DNA from: Opitutaceae bacterium
GTDB lineage: Bacteria; Verrucomicrobiota; Verrucomicrobiia; Opitutales; Opitutaceae
Assembly (NCBI GenBank): GCA_016794785.1
Contig: JAEUHC010000020.1
Location: forward strand, 37,088-101,087
DNA length: 64,000 bases
Reading direction: 5' to 3'
The position numbers and the translations under genes are program-made. The notes beneath the pieces were generated by a model. The model had not been told where the DNA came from and searched no databases. It saw only the letters and a list, made by a program, of their open reading frames with translations. Below, one piece after another: positions 35,124-44,859 of this stretch (within the stretch, counting starts at the first letter, position 1; each line of letters opens with the position of its first letter).

Positions 35124-38100
35124 CTATTTCAGGCGATAGTTCACTTCCAAAACCGGTTGACTACCAACTGGTGAATCTCCGCTGTGGAATTCGACATAGT
35201 CGGCGTGGCCGTTGTTGTTGTCATCTGCTGAAAAGTAGACGCGAAACTGAGTTTTGGTGTTAGTCTGGCTGATTCGGAGGAGGCCAGCTGGTGTCAATGT
35301 CCCTTCCGTCCAATCCCCGTTCCCGGGCGGAACGCTAAGACCTGTCACAACATCGGATTCGTGCGCGAGCGCTTCAAAGTCCCCGATCGCGAGAGCACTG
35401 CTTGTGTTGAAACCTCCCTTACGAATGTCCACTTTCAGCGCCCCCAGTCCGGTGAAGTCTGCGCTCGAAGATGCGCCGGCTCGTCTGAGCCGTAGTTTGG
35501 CACTAACGATGACGGCGTCATCGGGGAGGGGTTCGGTCACGAAGGAGAGGATGGCCTTGTATTGTTGATTCCCATCATGGTCACCGACGCGCAACGTTAC
35601 ACCGTTGCCTAAAGTTCCACCAATATTCGACGTTTCACTCGATTCCCTCACCCAACCATCGTCTCCCGAAACAGAATAGAATTTTTGGATAGGCCCACCG
35701 TAAGAAGGGCCGGCGTGCGTCAGTTTGCCTTCGTCGTTGCTGGGCCCGCCGGTCGTGATGATTCCGCGTTTATACAAGGAGACGAGATCGGGAAAGGTAA
35801 CTGACCTTTCAGATGAAGCGCCTGCTAGCTTCTCCAAGAGTGTTGGTCCGGTGAACGTAAACGATTTCTTTTGGGGCGCGATCATGGTCGCGAGCACCCG
35901 ATCGGTTCCGTTCCCGAGAAATTGGACGAGCCCTTTGGCGCCCCCGCTTTGATCGAGGCCATTGCGGAGCGCCCCGGAACCAAAGAGCGCGACATTCTGA
36001 ACGTCGCGGAAAGTGATAACCGCACTGAGTTGACTCCAAGTCGGCGAAGGTGGCGGGGAGTGACTATCTATCGCGTTGTCCCAAGCTGTGTGTTCCGAGA
36101 TAACGAATTCGCTCTTCAGTCCATAGATGCGGACATTAGTTGAGTTTACGATCTTGGCATAGGTATCGCACCCGCGGGCGTGTTCCAGATTCAAACCATA
36201 AATCCACAACGGCTCAACCACGCCCTCTACCTTGAGCACGTGAAAATCGTTGTTTTTCGCCGTGTAGTTCTTTCGCGCGCCGACCCCATACCATCGTCCG
36301 CCGCCCCATTCGCGGATTCGTAGAATACTGTGGAGGTTGGTGGTTTCGCGCGGTGACCAGGGCGAGGCTACCTTGGGGTCTTGCGCATAGACCAAGCCGA
36401 TATGCACCATGGAATTTCTTCCCGCCTGCCAGTCCAATGCGACGAAACGGTCATTGGGATGTGCTTTGCTGATGTCGGGCTCCACCCCGTCGGGCGCGTC
36501 GACAAACACCCCGATCGATAGATCGCCGAGGTAGGTAGAAGCATTCTTGTCGTTATCCGTGGTGATCATCGGCACCTGATATTGGGTCTCCCGAAATGTC
36601 ACGTCAGGCTCGATCCTTGTTAGGTTCCGGTCGGCACCGAACAAAATCGTGTTTGCCCGCAGATTGATGGCACCTTTAAGTAAATAGACCCCGGCCGGCA
36701 GAAAGATTTTTTTCTTCTCCGCGCTGCACCGGTCAATGATGTCTTGCAGTTCCCCGGGTTCGACCGGACCTGGCAGGATGGGAATTTCGGTCCCAGTTAG
36801 ATCGGCGAGATTGCTTACATCGACAACGTCCGTGTCCTCACGCGACGGCTTTGAGGCCCAGCTATGCCGGGTGACTAGATCTATCGGCGGAGTAGGCGCA
36901 TTGTTCTGGATATCGGCTGGGACTTGTGGGGAGGGGTTTGTGGTTCCATCGACCAAGATTTGGGATGCCTTGGGGTCAGCGTCGATGCCGGTATCGCGGT
37001 AGGAGTATTCGCGAATGAGTTTCGAGACGCCGGAGCCTGTTGTCAGGCCACTTGGACTAGCCACTAGTTTTGAAGTGTTGTTCCCACCACTGACATAGAC
37101 GTTTCTCGCGTAAAAATTTCTTCCGTTGGTGATGTTATCAATCGCCGCGATGTCGGGCTCGTCTCCCAAAGTGATGATACCGTCGATGAGATGAACTCCA
37201 GAAGTTTCCGCACTATATTGCGCAGCGCCGGAGTTGGTTGGTGGCGTCGGTTGGAGAGTCACAGCAGGAATACGGTAACCAGGCGGAGTGCTAATTCTAA
37301 ACCCGACGAGAACCAATGGCACGAAGCCGTCGTGGCGCACGGCATTCACAGTCTGATTGGTCAACACCGCGCCGACTACAACGGTGCCGGGATTCTTCGT
37401 GCCGTTGGTGTCCAAACCAAACTGACCGCCGATGATCTCGACGTTTACTACCACACTGGCTCTAGCCGGCAGTCCCCGGATACCGGAAATAGCCCCGGTA
37501 GCGTCGATCGTGACATCTTCGATGGAGCTATCCTGCGCTTGGTTGAAGTAGAGGCCCGTTGCGCCGGCATTGCCGTTGCAGTCCAACTTCATCCCGCGCA
37601 ACATCTGGTAATAGCCTGCGCCCGCTTGCTCTTTGTCCCATGGAATCGTGGTCGGTGGCGGATCCTGTGGGTCCGGATTCGCCGGTGGAATGTAAAAATT
37701 CATAAACTCTACCATAGGTTTGGGTGTCGCCCCGGAACTGCCGTTGCTAAATCCCGCGGCACCGGCGGCCAATTTGATTGTCGGACGACTGTTGCCCGCC
37801 GTGGAGCCTACGATGGCGAGATGCTTCCTCGGGTTCGGTGCCGTATATCCCGGGGCACCGTCGGGCTTCCCGGTCGATGTGTGGGCTCGGAGCGTATCGT
37901 TGATGAAGTAGATTCCCTCTTCGAAAAAGAGTATCTTATTGGTTTCGTAGGCATCATCGATGGCTTGCTGGATTTTCCCCGTCGTGACCGTAGCATTGGC
38001 TTCGTGCGACGCAAATGCCGGAGTCACGTAGTGAGTCACGACCAGATAGCCTTTCGCATACCGCGGATCGCTCAGAGCATTTGGGGGAGGCGTTTGCGGA

Positions 38101-38252
38101 TGAGGCACGGGAAATGCCTGGGCTAACGGGAGACCGACAACGATCAGCGCGAGAAGAATGATCGCGCGATGTGCGGCTCGGGTAAGGACCGAGCCAACGT
38201 GTGCCTCATACGAGGCAACCGTGGCGTTAGGCGAGTGGAGGGTGTTTTTCAT
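35124..38252 (-). CDS. Secreted double beta-helix protein with a CBM96/DNRLRE-like C-terminus (third paralogue)
   Basis: A protein of 1042 residues from the ATG at 38252 with a hydrophobic signal segment AIILLALIVVGLPLAQAF. It shares both beta-helix segments with the paralogues at 9330 and 30947 (YAKGYLVVTHYVTP, FEEGIYFINDTL; KIFLPAGVYLLKGAINLRAN, FGADRNLTRIEP). Its C-terminus differs: the GIGP repeats are replaced by a beta-sandwich with LRVGDHDGNQQYKAILSF and IVSAKLRLRRAGA, like DNRLRE/CBM96 modules, ending in PVLEVNYRLK. The composition is less GC-rich than the neighbours, which may mean separate acquisition. An upstream in-frame extension to 38432 lacks support. Confidence 0.75.
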   Translation of the reverse strand: MKNTLHSPNATVASYEAHVGSVLTRAAHRAIILLALIVVGLPLAQAFPVPHPQTPPPNALSDPRYAKGYLVVTHYVTPAFASHEANATVTTGKIQQAIDDAYETNKILFFEEGIYFINDTLRAHTSTGKPDGAPGYTAPNPRKHLAIVGSTAGNSRPTIKLAAGAAGFSNGSSGATPKPMVEFMNFYIPPANPDPQDPPPTTIPWDKEQAGAGYYQMLRGMKLDCNGNAGATGLYFNQAQDSSIEDVTIDATGAISGIRGLPARASVVVNVEIIGGQFGLDTNGTKNPGTVVVGAVLTNQTVNAVRHDGFVPLVLVGFRISTPPGYRIPAVTLQPTPPTNSGAAQYSAETSGVHLIDGIITLGDEPDIAAIDNITNGRNFYARNVYVSGGNNTSKLVASPSGLTTGSGVSKLIREYSYRDTGIDADPKASQILVDGTTNPSPQVPADIQNNAPTPPIDLVTRHSWASKPSREDTDVVDVSNLADLTGTEIPILPGPVEPGELQDIIDRCSAEKKKIFLPAGVYLLKGAINLRANTILFGADRNLTRIEPDVTFRETQYQVPMITTDNDKNASTYLGDLSIGVFVDAPDGVEPDISKAHPNDRFVALDWQAGRNSMVHIGLVYAQDPKVASPWSPRETTNLHSILRIREWGGGRWYGVGARKNYTAKNNDFHVLKVEGVVEPLWIYGLNLEHARGCDTYAKIVNSTNVRIYGLKSEFVISEHTAWDNAIDSHSPPPSPTWSQLSAVITFRDVQNVALFGSGALRNGLDQSGGAKGLVQFLGNGTDRVLATMIAPQKKSFTFTGPTLLEKLAGASSERSVTFPDLVSLYKRGIITTGGPSNDEGKLTHAGPSYGGPIQKFYSVSGDDGWVRESSETSNIGGTLGNGVTLRVGDHDGNQQYKAILSFVTEPLPDDAVIVSAKLRLRRAGASSSADFTGLGALKVDIRKGGFNTSSALAIGDFEALAHESDVVTGLSVPPGNGDWTEGTLTPAGLLRISQTNTKTQFRVYFSADDNNNGHADYVEFHSGDSPVGSQPVLEVNYRLK

Positions 38253-38385
38253 AGGAATGGATAGCTGGCCGGAGCTGAGGGGAATGTTCTGAAGAGAATC
38301 GGGCCAGATGAGAGGTTCCCAGCAGAGGCTGGCTGTGAATTTTTTCCCTGTGCGAGTCGCACCTGGTGAAAGATGGCGGAAAGTC

Positions 38386-40539
38386 TCATCCGTGGAATGC
38401 AATCGTTCGCTCGATTTGGTGCCTCGTCGCAATCTCGCGAACGACCGCGGTCACGGTGTGGTTTCCTTTCGCTTCGTCGGCTGGGAGCGCGAAGAAGTGC
38501 GCATACTCGCCGGCTTGGCCGCCGCCGCGTTTGGCTTCCACTAACGTTGGCGACACAGCGCGACCGTCGACGCTGAGTTTCACCAACTCGGCCAGCGGGG
38601 CTTTGAGCACACCTTGAAACGTGCATTCCCACGCGCAGCGCACGCGGAAGTTCACCCCGCTTTCCGGCCGACCGGCCTCGAAGGCATCATCCGGGCGCAC
38701 GGCGACAATCGAGACCATGGGGCGCATGCGTCGCGGGTGATCCCACCAGCGCCACTCCGCCTCCCGCGCGCGCACGAATTCGAGGACTTCGTCGGAGCCG
38801 CTGTGCATCCAAGTCTTTCCTTTCGTCCAGACATCGTGGCGCGCGGGCACGGTCCAGTTTTGCTTCAGGGCATTAAGCCAGCCGGCCCAGGTCGGCTCAG
38901 TCGCGAGGAAGAGAGTGCGAAAACCGGTCGTAAAATCCGCGAAGTGCCATGGCTCCGGGCCGTGGGCGTCTTGCAGCGCAACAAATGGAATCTGCCCACG
39001 CCATCGGTGCAGGAACGGTTCTGTGTTTGCGTGGTCCGGATTGCCGAAGTGGTAGGTCTGGATCGCGGCGAAACCGCCGCGTTCGACCGAATCATCGAGC
39101 AACATGCGTGCGAGCGGTTCGTTTTCACTGTATTGCCAAATCAGTCGGCCGCGACCGTGGTGCAAAGGGTCTAGGCGTCGCATGCGAAATTCCGGCCAGG
39201 AGACGGGAACGGGCGGTGAGTGGCGGGTGCCGAGCGCCGCACCGATGTCTGCGCCCGCCGGTGCCACGAGATCACTCGTGTGGCTGAACGTGCCGAGGCC
39301 CGGAACGTCCACCCAAGTGCCGTATTCTTCATTGGCGGTGAAACACGTGACCGGCACCTTGTGCTCCGCTGCAATCGCGGCGAAGCGAGCAACCCAGCCG
39401 GGTTTGGCGTTCTTTGCGCCCCACAGATCGATTTGGAGGCTGCGGGCGAGTTCAACCGCATCGGCCGGGCTGCCGGTGCCGTGCGCCTCAAGTTGGGCCG
39501 AAATGACCTTCAGGCCGTCGGGTAACACAGAGCGCGGGCGCAGCGGACGCCGTTTCACTCCGCTCAGCGTTTCGAGGGCGCCAAGCGTAGCGAGGGCATC
39601 GAGTGCGTGGTAAGTGGCCGTGGCGTTGCTGAGCCAGCCCGGACGATCGCCGAATCCGCCGTCGGCGTTGGCCAGCGAATGAATGTAAGCGATGCACGCT
39701 TCGCGCTGCACCGGGGCCGCGCCGAGCAGATGCAGCGAACGCACGCCGGCGTGCACGTAAGCGATGTCATCGACTCCGCCGAACGGCGGCAGCGGTTGAT
39801 AGGTGAAGCCGCCGTTGGGCAGTTGGCACGCGCGCAGCCACGCGATCAATGCATCACGCGGCGGAAACGCACGGCCGAGCGCCTGCAGGGATTGTAGCGC
39901 CCAGAAGGTGTTCGTCACGTGGCCGTCGCCGCCGTCCGTCGTCGGCGCGTTATTGAAGCTGCCGTTGGCTCGCCGGCGCTCGTCGAGGTAGGAGCCGAAG
40001 GCGTCGGATATACCGGCGGTTGGCAGTCCGAGCAGCGTGTGCGCGAGCACGACGCTCAACTCGGATTGGGCCACGGGGTAGCCGTGTTGCTCGAAGTTGC
40101 GGTTATACTCGAGTGGCTTCGTGAGCGCGGCGATTCGTTCGCGAAAATCAGAGGTATCCGCACCGAGCCACTGCAGTGCCTGCACTTGCTGCCAGTCGAA
40201 GATCCGCATCTCCTGCGGTCGCGCCTTTAGGTCGCGGGGATGATGCGTGCGCACGAACGTGATGAGCGACTCCCGCTTCGGCGGAATGATTTTCAGCAGA
40301 CGATAGGCACCGACGACTCCGAAGGTCGGTGCAAGGTGCGACATCTCCTGCCCGCCCCAACCGTAGGCCCCATCCGATTTCCGCAACGATTCGAGAAAGC
40401 CGGTTATGGTCGATGCCGACGTTGCCGCGGGTGTGGCAGCCTGGCTGAACAACCGCACCGCGCCCGCGGCCGCGGTGCCTGCGACGGCGAGGCGACGCAG
40501 CATCTCTCGCCGATTGAAACTGGGGGAGTTGGCAGGCAC
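38386..40539 (-). CDS. Tat-exported alpha-toroid (prenyltransferase/squalene-cyclase repeat) protein
   Basis: A protein of 717 residues with Tat signal NRREMLRRLAVAGTAAAGAV. Residues about 45-340 contain QW-like repeats of the prenyltransferase/terpene-cyclase alpha-toroid: NGSFNNAPTTDGGDGHVTNT, NGGFTYQPLPPFGGVDDIAY and DGGFGDRPGWLSNATATYHA. Residues about 345-620 form another domain (LKVISAQLEAHGTGSPADAV, GTFSHTSDLVAPAGADIG, HFADFTTGFRTLFLATEP) that recalls PHP or amidohydrolase barrels but is not recognised. No isoprenoid substrate is likely here, so the toroid may bind or cleave glycans as a scaffold. It is coupled by position to the TonB-dependent receptor gene just upstream. Confidence 0.65.
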   Translation of the reverse strand: MPANSPSFNRREMLRRLAVAGTAAAGAVRLFSQAATPAATSASTITGFLESLRKSDGAYGWGGQEMSHLAPTFGVVGAYRLLKIIPPKRESLITFVRTHHPRDLKARPQEMRIFDWQQVQALQWLGADTSDFRERIAALTKPLEYNRNFEQHGYPVAQSELSVVLAHTLLGLPTAGISDAFGSYLDERRRANGSFNNAPTTDGGDGHVTNTFWALQSLQALGRAFPPRDALIAWLRACQLPNGGFTYQPLPPFGGVDDIAYVHAGVRSLHLLGAAPVQREACIAYIHSLANADGGFGDRPGWLSNATATYHALDALATLGALETLSGVKRRPLRPRSVLPDGLKVISAQLEAHGTGSPADAVELARSLQIDLWGAKNAKPGWVARFAAIAAEHKVPVTCFTANEEYGTWVDVPGLGTFSHTSDLVAPAGADIGAALGTRHSPPVPVSWPEFRMRRLDPLHHGRGRLIWQYSENEPLARMLLDDSVERGGFAAIQTYHFGNPDHANTEPFLHRWRGQIPFVALQDAHGPEPWHFADFTTGFRTLFLATEPTWAGWLNALKQNWTVPARHDVWTKGKTWMHSGSDEVLEFVRAREAEWRWWDHPRRMRPMVSIVAVRPDDAFEAGRPESGVNFRVRCAWECTFQGVLKAPLAELVKLSVDGRAVSPTLVEAKRGGGQAGEYAHFFALPADEAKGNHTVTAVVREIATRHQIERTIAFHG

Positions 40540-40560
40540 GACGCAGGAAAGCGGCGACGA

Positions 40561-43473
40561 TCAAAACGTGAATCGATTGGTGAGCACCCACTGGCGCGGG
40601 TCGTTGAACCGGTAGTTCAGGACCTCCCCGGTCGTGCTTTGGCTGACCACGACGAACCGATCATTATTGAGAACGTTATCGACGTTGAGTTGGACGCTCC
40701 AATTCACGCTGCGTCCGTAGAGGGAGAACTTCCGGCGGTAGCCGACATTCAAATCGGCGAATATTTGACTGGCGCCGTAGTTGACCGTGCTTGCGGTGGT
40801 CGCGGTGGCGGCGGTGAAGCGCACGACGGGTGCGTCGGTCCAGCGCACCGCGCCGCCGACGCCGAAGCCGCGTAACGCGCCCTCCGTAAAATCATACGAC
40901 GTGCGGAAATTGAGCTTTTGCGGAATTTGGCCGCGGGGCCGCCGGCCGTTGGCGAGCGTGATGCCGTTGAGGACATTGGCGTCGATGACGTCGAGTTGCT
41001 CCGCGATGGTGTCGGCGGTGTTGTTACCGTCGCGCTCCTGCGGGGCGAGGCCGGTGCCGCGGCCGACGAGATAGAGGCGCCCGCGCGTGCCTTGGGTCCA
41101 GAAGCTTCGCATGTAGGCGATGTAGTTGACCATTTCAGGGGCGATATTTGTGCGCGCCGTCTTGGTGCGGGAGTAGTTGAGAAAGAGCCGCCAGTTTTTC
41201 GCCGGATTGGCGGTGAGATCGACTTCATAGCCCTGGGTGCGGGAGGCGAAGGTGCCGCCCGTGATCACATCGCGCGGGGAGATGATCGGGGCGTTGGTGG
41301 CGGGATCGTTGATGCCGCAGGCGGCCAGCGCATCCCAGATCGCGTTAACGCTGGCTTGGCTGATTGCCGAGTTGAAATCGAAGTCGTTGCCAGCGGTCGT
41401 CTCGAAATAGAGGGCGTTGAGGAAAAGGCGGCGCTCGAACAAATCCAGTTTGATGCCCATGTCCTGGCTGCGACCGAGGGGGCGCGGTGGGCGTTGGTTG
41501 GACAAGGTGCCGTCGGAGGATGGGATTGAGCCGCTGTTCTGGACGAGCCCGCTGTTTTCGGCTTTGCTAAAGCTGAGTCCGAGCCACTGGGTCGCATGAA
41601 ATACGCCGCTGAAGGTGATGTTCTGGGCGGAACTCTGGTTTCCGACCTTGTCGCGCACGGGAGTGAGGATGCCGTTGGTGAAGCCGGCGAGAGGAGTGCG
41701 CACCTGCGTGGACGCGAAGCCCGTGCGTTCATCGCGGCTCATGCCCACCACGGTGTTGATGCGCCTGTTCCAAAAATTGCTTTGGAGCATTCCGATGTAG
41801 GACTTGGTCTCGGCGGCGACGAACTGCGTGCCGTTGGCGAAAGGGATCCAGCTGGTCTGATAAGTTCGGCCGCTAATCGGATCGGTGAGTCCGTTGGGAC
41901 CGGCGGTGCGCCAGTCGGCGAGGACGACATTGCCCGAGGGGCCGTTGAGATCGACGTAGGTGCGACGCCACACGCGGTTGTTGTTGTTCTCCGGATTCGT
42001 GAGCGTCGGCGCGTTGGCGGAGGTGACGAACTCGCGCAACTGCACGGCGCTCGTCTTGTCGTAGTCGTATTCGGTGACACCTGCGAGGGTGTGGGAACCG
42101 AAGTAGCGGCCGAGATCGAATTTGTAGCTGCCGCTCGCGCGCACGGCGTCGGTGCGGGTGTCGCGGTAGTTGCGCTGCAGATGCGTCTCGAGGTAGGCGC
42201 GGCCGACGTTGGGATTCGGTGCGCCGGTGGGGAGCGTGGGGCTCGGATCGGCGCGGAGAAACTGCCCCAGGTTTTGCTGCGCGTCTTTGTTGTAGAAGTG
42301 ATCGTCGAGGCGCATGGCGGCGACTTCGACGTTGAGATCGCGCGTGAAGGCGTGGGTGAGAAAGGCGGAGAGCCGGTTGGAGGAGTTGTCCTGTCCCATG
42401 CCGGGCCCGAGAATGGAGGTCTCGCGGGGCAGCACGGAGAAATCGGTGAGCGTGGCATCGCCACCGACGAGTGAACGCGGCGAGGTCCGCGATGATGCGG
42501 AACGGTTCATGAACGAATTCGTGGCGGCGTCGTAAACGAGCCAGGTGGCGGTCGCGCCCGCCGTGCGCTCGATGCTGCCGGGCACCGCGACGGCGGAGAG
42601 GGGCTTGCCGGCGGCGAGCCACGGCGTGTAGGCGTCGAGCGCGGTAAAGGTGCGGTTGTTGCGCCGGTGCGCGCGGCCCGTCTCGGCCTCGGCGTTGATC
42701 TCCGTTTTCGCGGAGAGCCGGTATTTCAGGGTGCCGAAGAGCCGGTCTTCGTCGTTGAACTGGTGGTTGCGCCAGTGATTCGTGCGGCCTTCCACTGCGG
42801 CGATGCGAAACGCGAGGCGGTCGCGCAGGACCACATGGTTATAGTCGCCCTCGATGCGCGTGCCGCCGTAGGAACGAACCTGGCCGGCGACGAGGCTGCT
42901 GTCGGTGTTGAGGCGGGCGCGCTTGGTGGTGGCGTTGATGATGCCGCCGGGGTTGCCCACGCCAAAGAGGATGGCGTTGGGGCCGCGGGATTGGTCGATG
43001 CGCTCGACGCTATACGAGTCGGCGCGGCCGCCGGTCTTGAAAAAATTGGTGGTGACTTCGCCGCCGCCGAGACCGCGCATGCGCAGCGGCTTCGCGGTCC
43101 CGGAGAAGAGGGGATTCTGATTCCCGGCTTCCTCGGCAAAATCATACTCGGTGCTGAGCATGAAGCGTGCGAGATCGTCGGTATTGTTGATCCCGGTATC
43201 GAGGAGGAACTGCTCGGTGAACGACGAGGTCGGCGACGCGATGTCCTTTAGGTCGGTCTTCATGCGACTGCCGGTCAGGGCACTCTGAGCCTGATAGCCG
43301 CGGTCCTCGCTGGCGTTGACCGTGAAAGGGGAGAGTTCGACAACTTCGTTGGCGGCGAGGTTTGCTGGGCGGGAGGTCGATGTGCTCTTCGTCGCTTCCG
43401 CCGCGAACACCAACGGCGTCGCCGCGAGCATAGCCAAACGTCCAAGAAAGTAGATAGGGCTTCGATTTTTCAT
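40561..43473 (-). CDS. TonB-dependent outer-membrane receptor
   Basis: A protein of 970 residues with signal peptide MKNRSPIYFLGRLAMLAATP. An Opitutaceae-type TonB-box region VELSPFTVNASEDRGYQAQ precedes the plug (PLRMRGLGGGEVTTNFFKTG, VERIDQSRGPNAILFGVGNP, GGIINATTKR). The barrel ends in WVLTNRFTF with the terminal aromatic residue expected for outer-membrane insertion. It lacks the N-terminal carboxypeptidase-regulatory domain seen in the receptors at 45772 and 52818. It imports an oligosaccharide or another ligand made by the secreted enzymes nearby. Confidence 0.9.
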   Translation of the reverse strand: MKNRSPIYFLGRLAMLAATPLVFAAEATKSTSTSRPANLAANEVVELSPFTVNASEDRGYQAQSALTGSRMKTDLKDIASPTSSFTEQFLLDTGINNTDDLARFMLSTEYDFAEEAGNQNPLFSGTAKPLRMRGLGGGEVTTNFFKTGGRADSYSVERIDQSRGPNAILFGVGNPGGIINATTKRARLNTDSSLVAGQVRSYGGTRIEGDYNHVVLRDRLAFRIAAVEGRTNHWRNHQFNDEDRLFGTLKYRLSAKTEINAEAETGRAHRRNNRTFTALDAYTPWLAAGKPLSAVAVPGSIERTAGATATWLVYDAATNSFMNRSASSRTSPRSLVGGDATLTDFSVLPRETSILGPGMGQDNSSNRLSAFLTHAFTRDLNVEVAAMRLDDHFYNKDAQQNLGQFLRADPSPTLPTGAPNPNVGRAYLETHLQRNYRDTRTDAVRASGSYKFDLGRYFGSHTLAGVTEYDYDKTSAVQLREFVTSANAPTLTNPENNNNRVWRRTYVDLNGPSGNVVLADWRTAGPNGLTDPISGRTYQTSWIPFANGTQFVAAETKSYIGMLQSNFWNRRINTVVGMSRDERTGFASTQVRTPLAGFTNGILTPVRDKVGNQSSAQNITFSGVFHATQWLGLSFSKAENSGLVQNSGSIPSSDGTLSNQRPPRPLGRSQDMGIKLDLFERRLFLNALYFETTAGNDFDFNSAISQASVNAIWDALAACGINDPATNAPIISPRDVITGGTFASRTQGYEVDLTANPAKNWRLFLNYSRTKTARTNIAPEMVNYIAYMRSFWTQGTRGRLYLVGRGTGLAPQERDGNNTADTIAEQLDVIDANVLNGITLANGRRPRGQIPQKLNFRTSYDFTEGALRGFGVGGAVRWTDAPVVRFTAATATTASTVNYGASQIFADLNVGYRRKFSLYGRSVNWSVQLNVDNVLNNDRFVVVSQSTTGEVLNYRFNDPRQWVLTNRFTF

Positions 43474-43552
43474 AGGTAGATTTTCCGCAGCGGATGCGCC
43501 ACGGGCGGGTGAGGAGAGGCGAAATGCGCGCGCCTCGGCGGCGGGGGCGCGG

Positions 43553-44854
43553 TCAAACCGTGCGGATCGCGCGCTGGGCGTGATCGTAGACCGTCTTCCG
43601 GCCGGTCTCGTAAGCCTTGGCGGCCATCAAAACCGCGACAGCGTGTTTGTAGCCGTCGTCGATCGAGGCGTTCGGTGTTTCACCGGTGCGCATACATTGC
43701 AGCCAGTTCAGGAAGTGATCCGGGCACTCGACCGGTGTGACCTCGACTTTGCCACGGATCTTGCCGTCGCGCTTCGGACCGCCGTCGGCGCTGTAGCTGG
43801 GCGCGTTGGCGTTGTCCAAGGAGAGCGTGCCTTTTGTGCCGAAATATTTGCGGGTGTTGCCGGAGCTGTTGCCGAAATTGGTCGAGCTCGTGAGCATAAA
43901 GCCTTCCGGGTAAATCCACGTCGCCTGCACGCAGTCGGGAGCGGTGAATTTGTGTTCATCCTTCCAAGTAAAGATACCGCCGGTGGAGACGCACGAGGTG
44001 GGAAAACCGCAACCCATGATGTAGTGCGAACAGTCGAGGAAGTGCGCGGCCCACTGCGCCGTGGGGCCATGACTAAACTCGTAGTAGCCATACCACGCCT
44101 CGTATTGGTCGGGGCTGAACGGCCGCATCGGCCGATCACCGAGGAATTCCTTCCAGTCGACGTCGGCCTCTTTCACATCCCGCCCGAGATAAGTATACCA
44201 ATAGGGCCGCTCGCTGTTGCGAGCTTCTTCAATGCGGGAGATTTTTCCGAGAATGCCGCTCTGCATCACGGCGCGCGCACCGCCAACGCCGGGATAGCTA
44301 CGCCATTGCGTGCCGACTTGGACGACGGTGCCGGCGGCCTTCACGGCGTCCACCGAGCGCTTTAATTTGTCCAGTTCGGTGGCGAGCGGTTTCTCGACGT
44401 AGATGTGTTTGCCGGCTTTCGCGGCCGCTTCGAGCTGATCGGTGTGCTGGTGGTCGGGTGAGGCGATCATCACGGCGTCGATGCCGTCCATCGCCAGCAA
44501 GTCCCGGTGGGAAACGAACTGCTTCGCGTCGCGGCCAAACCATTTCTTAACCATGCCGTTCGCCTCTTCACGCGCTTTGCCCCACGGATCGGCAAGGGCG
44601 ACGATCTCGAAATTCGTCGAGGCGACGTGCTTGTAAATACCTTCCATGTGCGCGGTGCGTCCGCGGCTGCCGCAGCCGATCTGGGCGATGCGGATGCGGC
44701 TGTTGGCACCCACCGAACGCGTCCGTTCGGCGGCGGTGAGCGGGCGGCTGCCGATGGCGGCGGCGACCGCGAGGCCGGCTGATGTTTTCAGAAAATCGCG
44801 GCGCGGCATTGAGGGCGCAACGAAAGGAGAGGCCGGATTCTTGGATATGTTCAT
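43553..44854 (-). CDS. Tat-exported Gfo/Idh/MocA oxidoreductase
   Basis: A protein of 433 residues from ATG at 44854, with Tat signal PRRDFLKTSAGLAVAAAIGS. The Rossmann motif is IAQIGCGSRGRTAHMEG and the catalytic lysine motif is HIYVEKPLATELDK; WAAHFLDCSHYIMGCGFP gives the later active-site histidines. PVC members of this type carry their own NAD(P) through Tat export and oxidise or reduce sugars in the periplasm. It sits between a TIM-barrel gene and a TonB receptor gene. An ORF extension to 45001 is the shadow of the preceding gene. Confidence 0.88.
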   Translation of the reverse strand: MNISKNPASPFVAPSMPRRDFLKTSAGLAVAAAIGSRPLTAAERTRSVGANSRIRIAQIGCGSRGRTAHMEGIYKHVASTNFEIVALADPWGKAREEANGMVKKWFGRDAKQFVSHRDLLAMDGIDAVMIASPDHQHTDQLEAAAKAGKHIYVEKPLATELDKLKRSVDAVKAAGTVVQVGTQWRSYPGVGGARAVMQSGILGKISRIEEARNSERPYWYTYLGRDVKEADVDWKEFLGDRPMRPFSPDQYEAWYGYYEFSHGPTAQWAAHFLDCSHYIMGCGFPTSCVSTGGIFTWKDEHKFTAPDCVQATWIYPEGFMLTSSTNFGNSSGNTRKYFGTKGTLSLDNANAPSYSADGGPKRDGKIRGKVEVTPVECPDHFLNWLQCMRTGETPNASIDDGYKHAVAVLMAAKAYETGRKTVYDHAQRAIRTV

Positions 44855-44859
44855 GAAGA

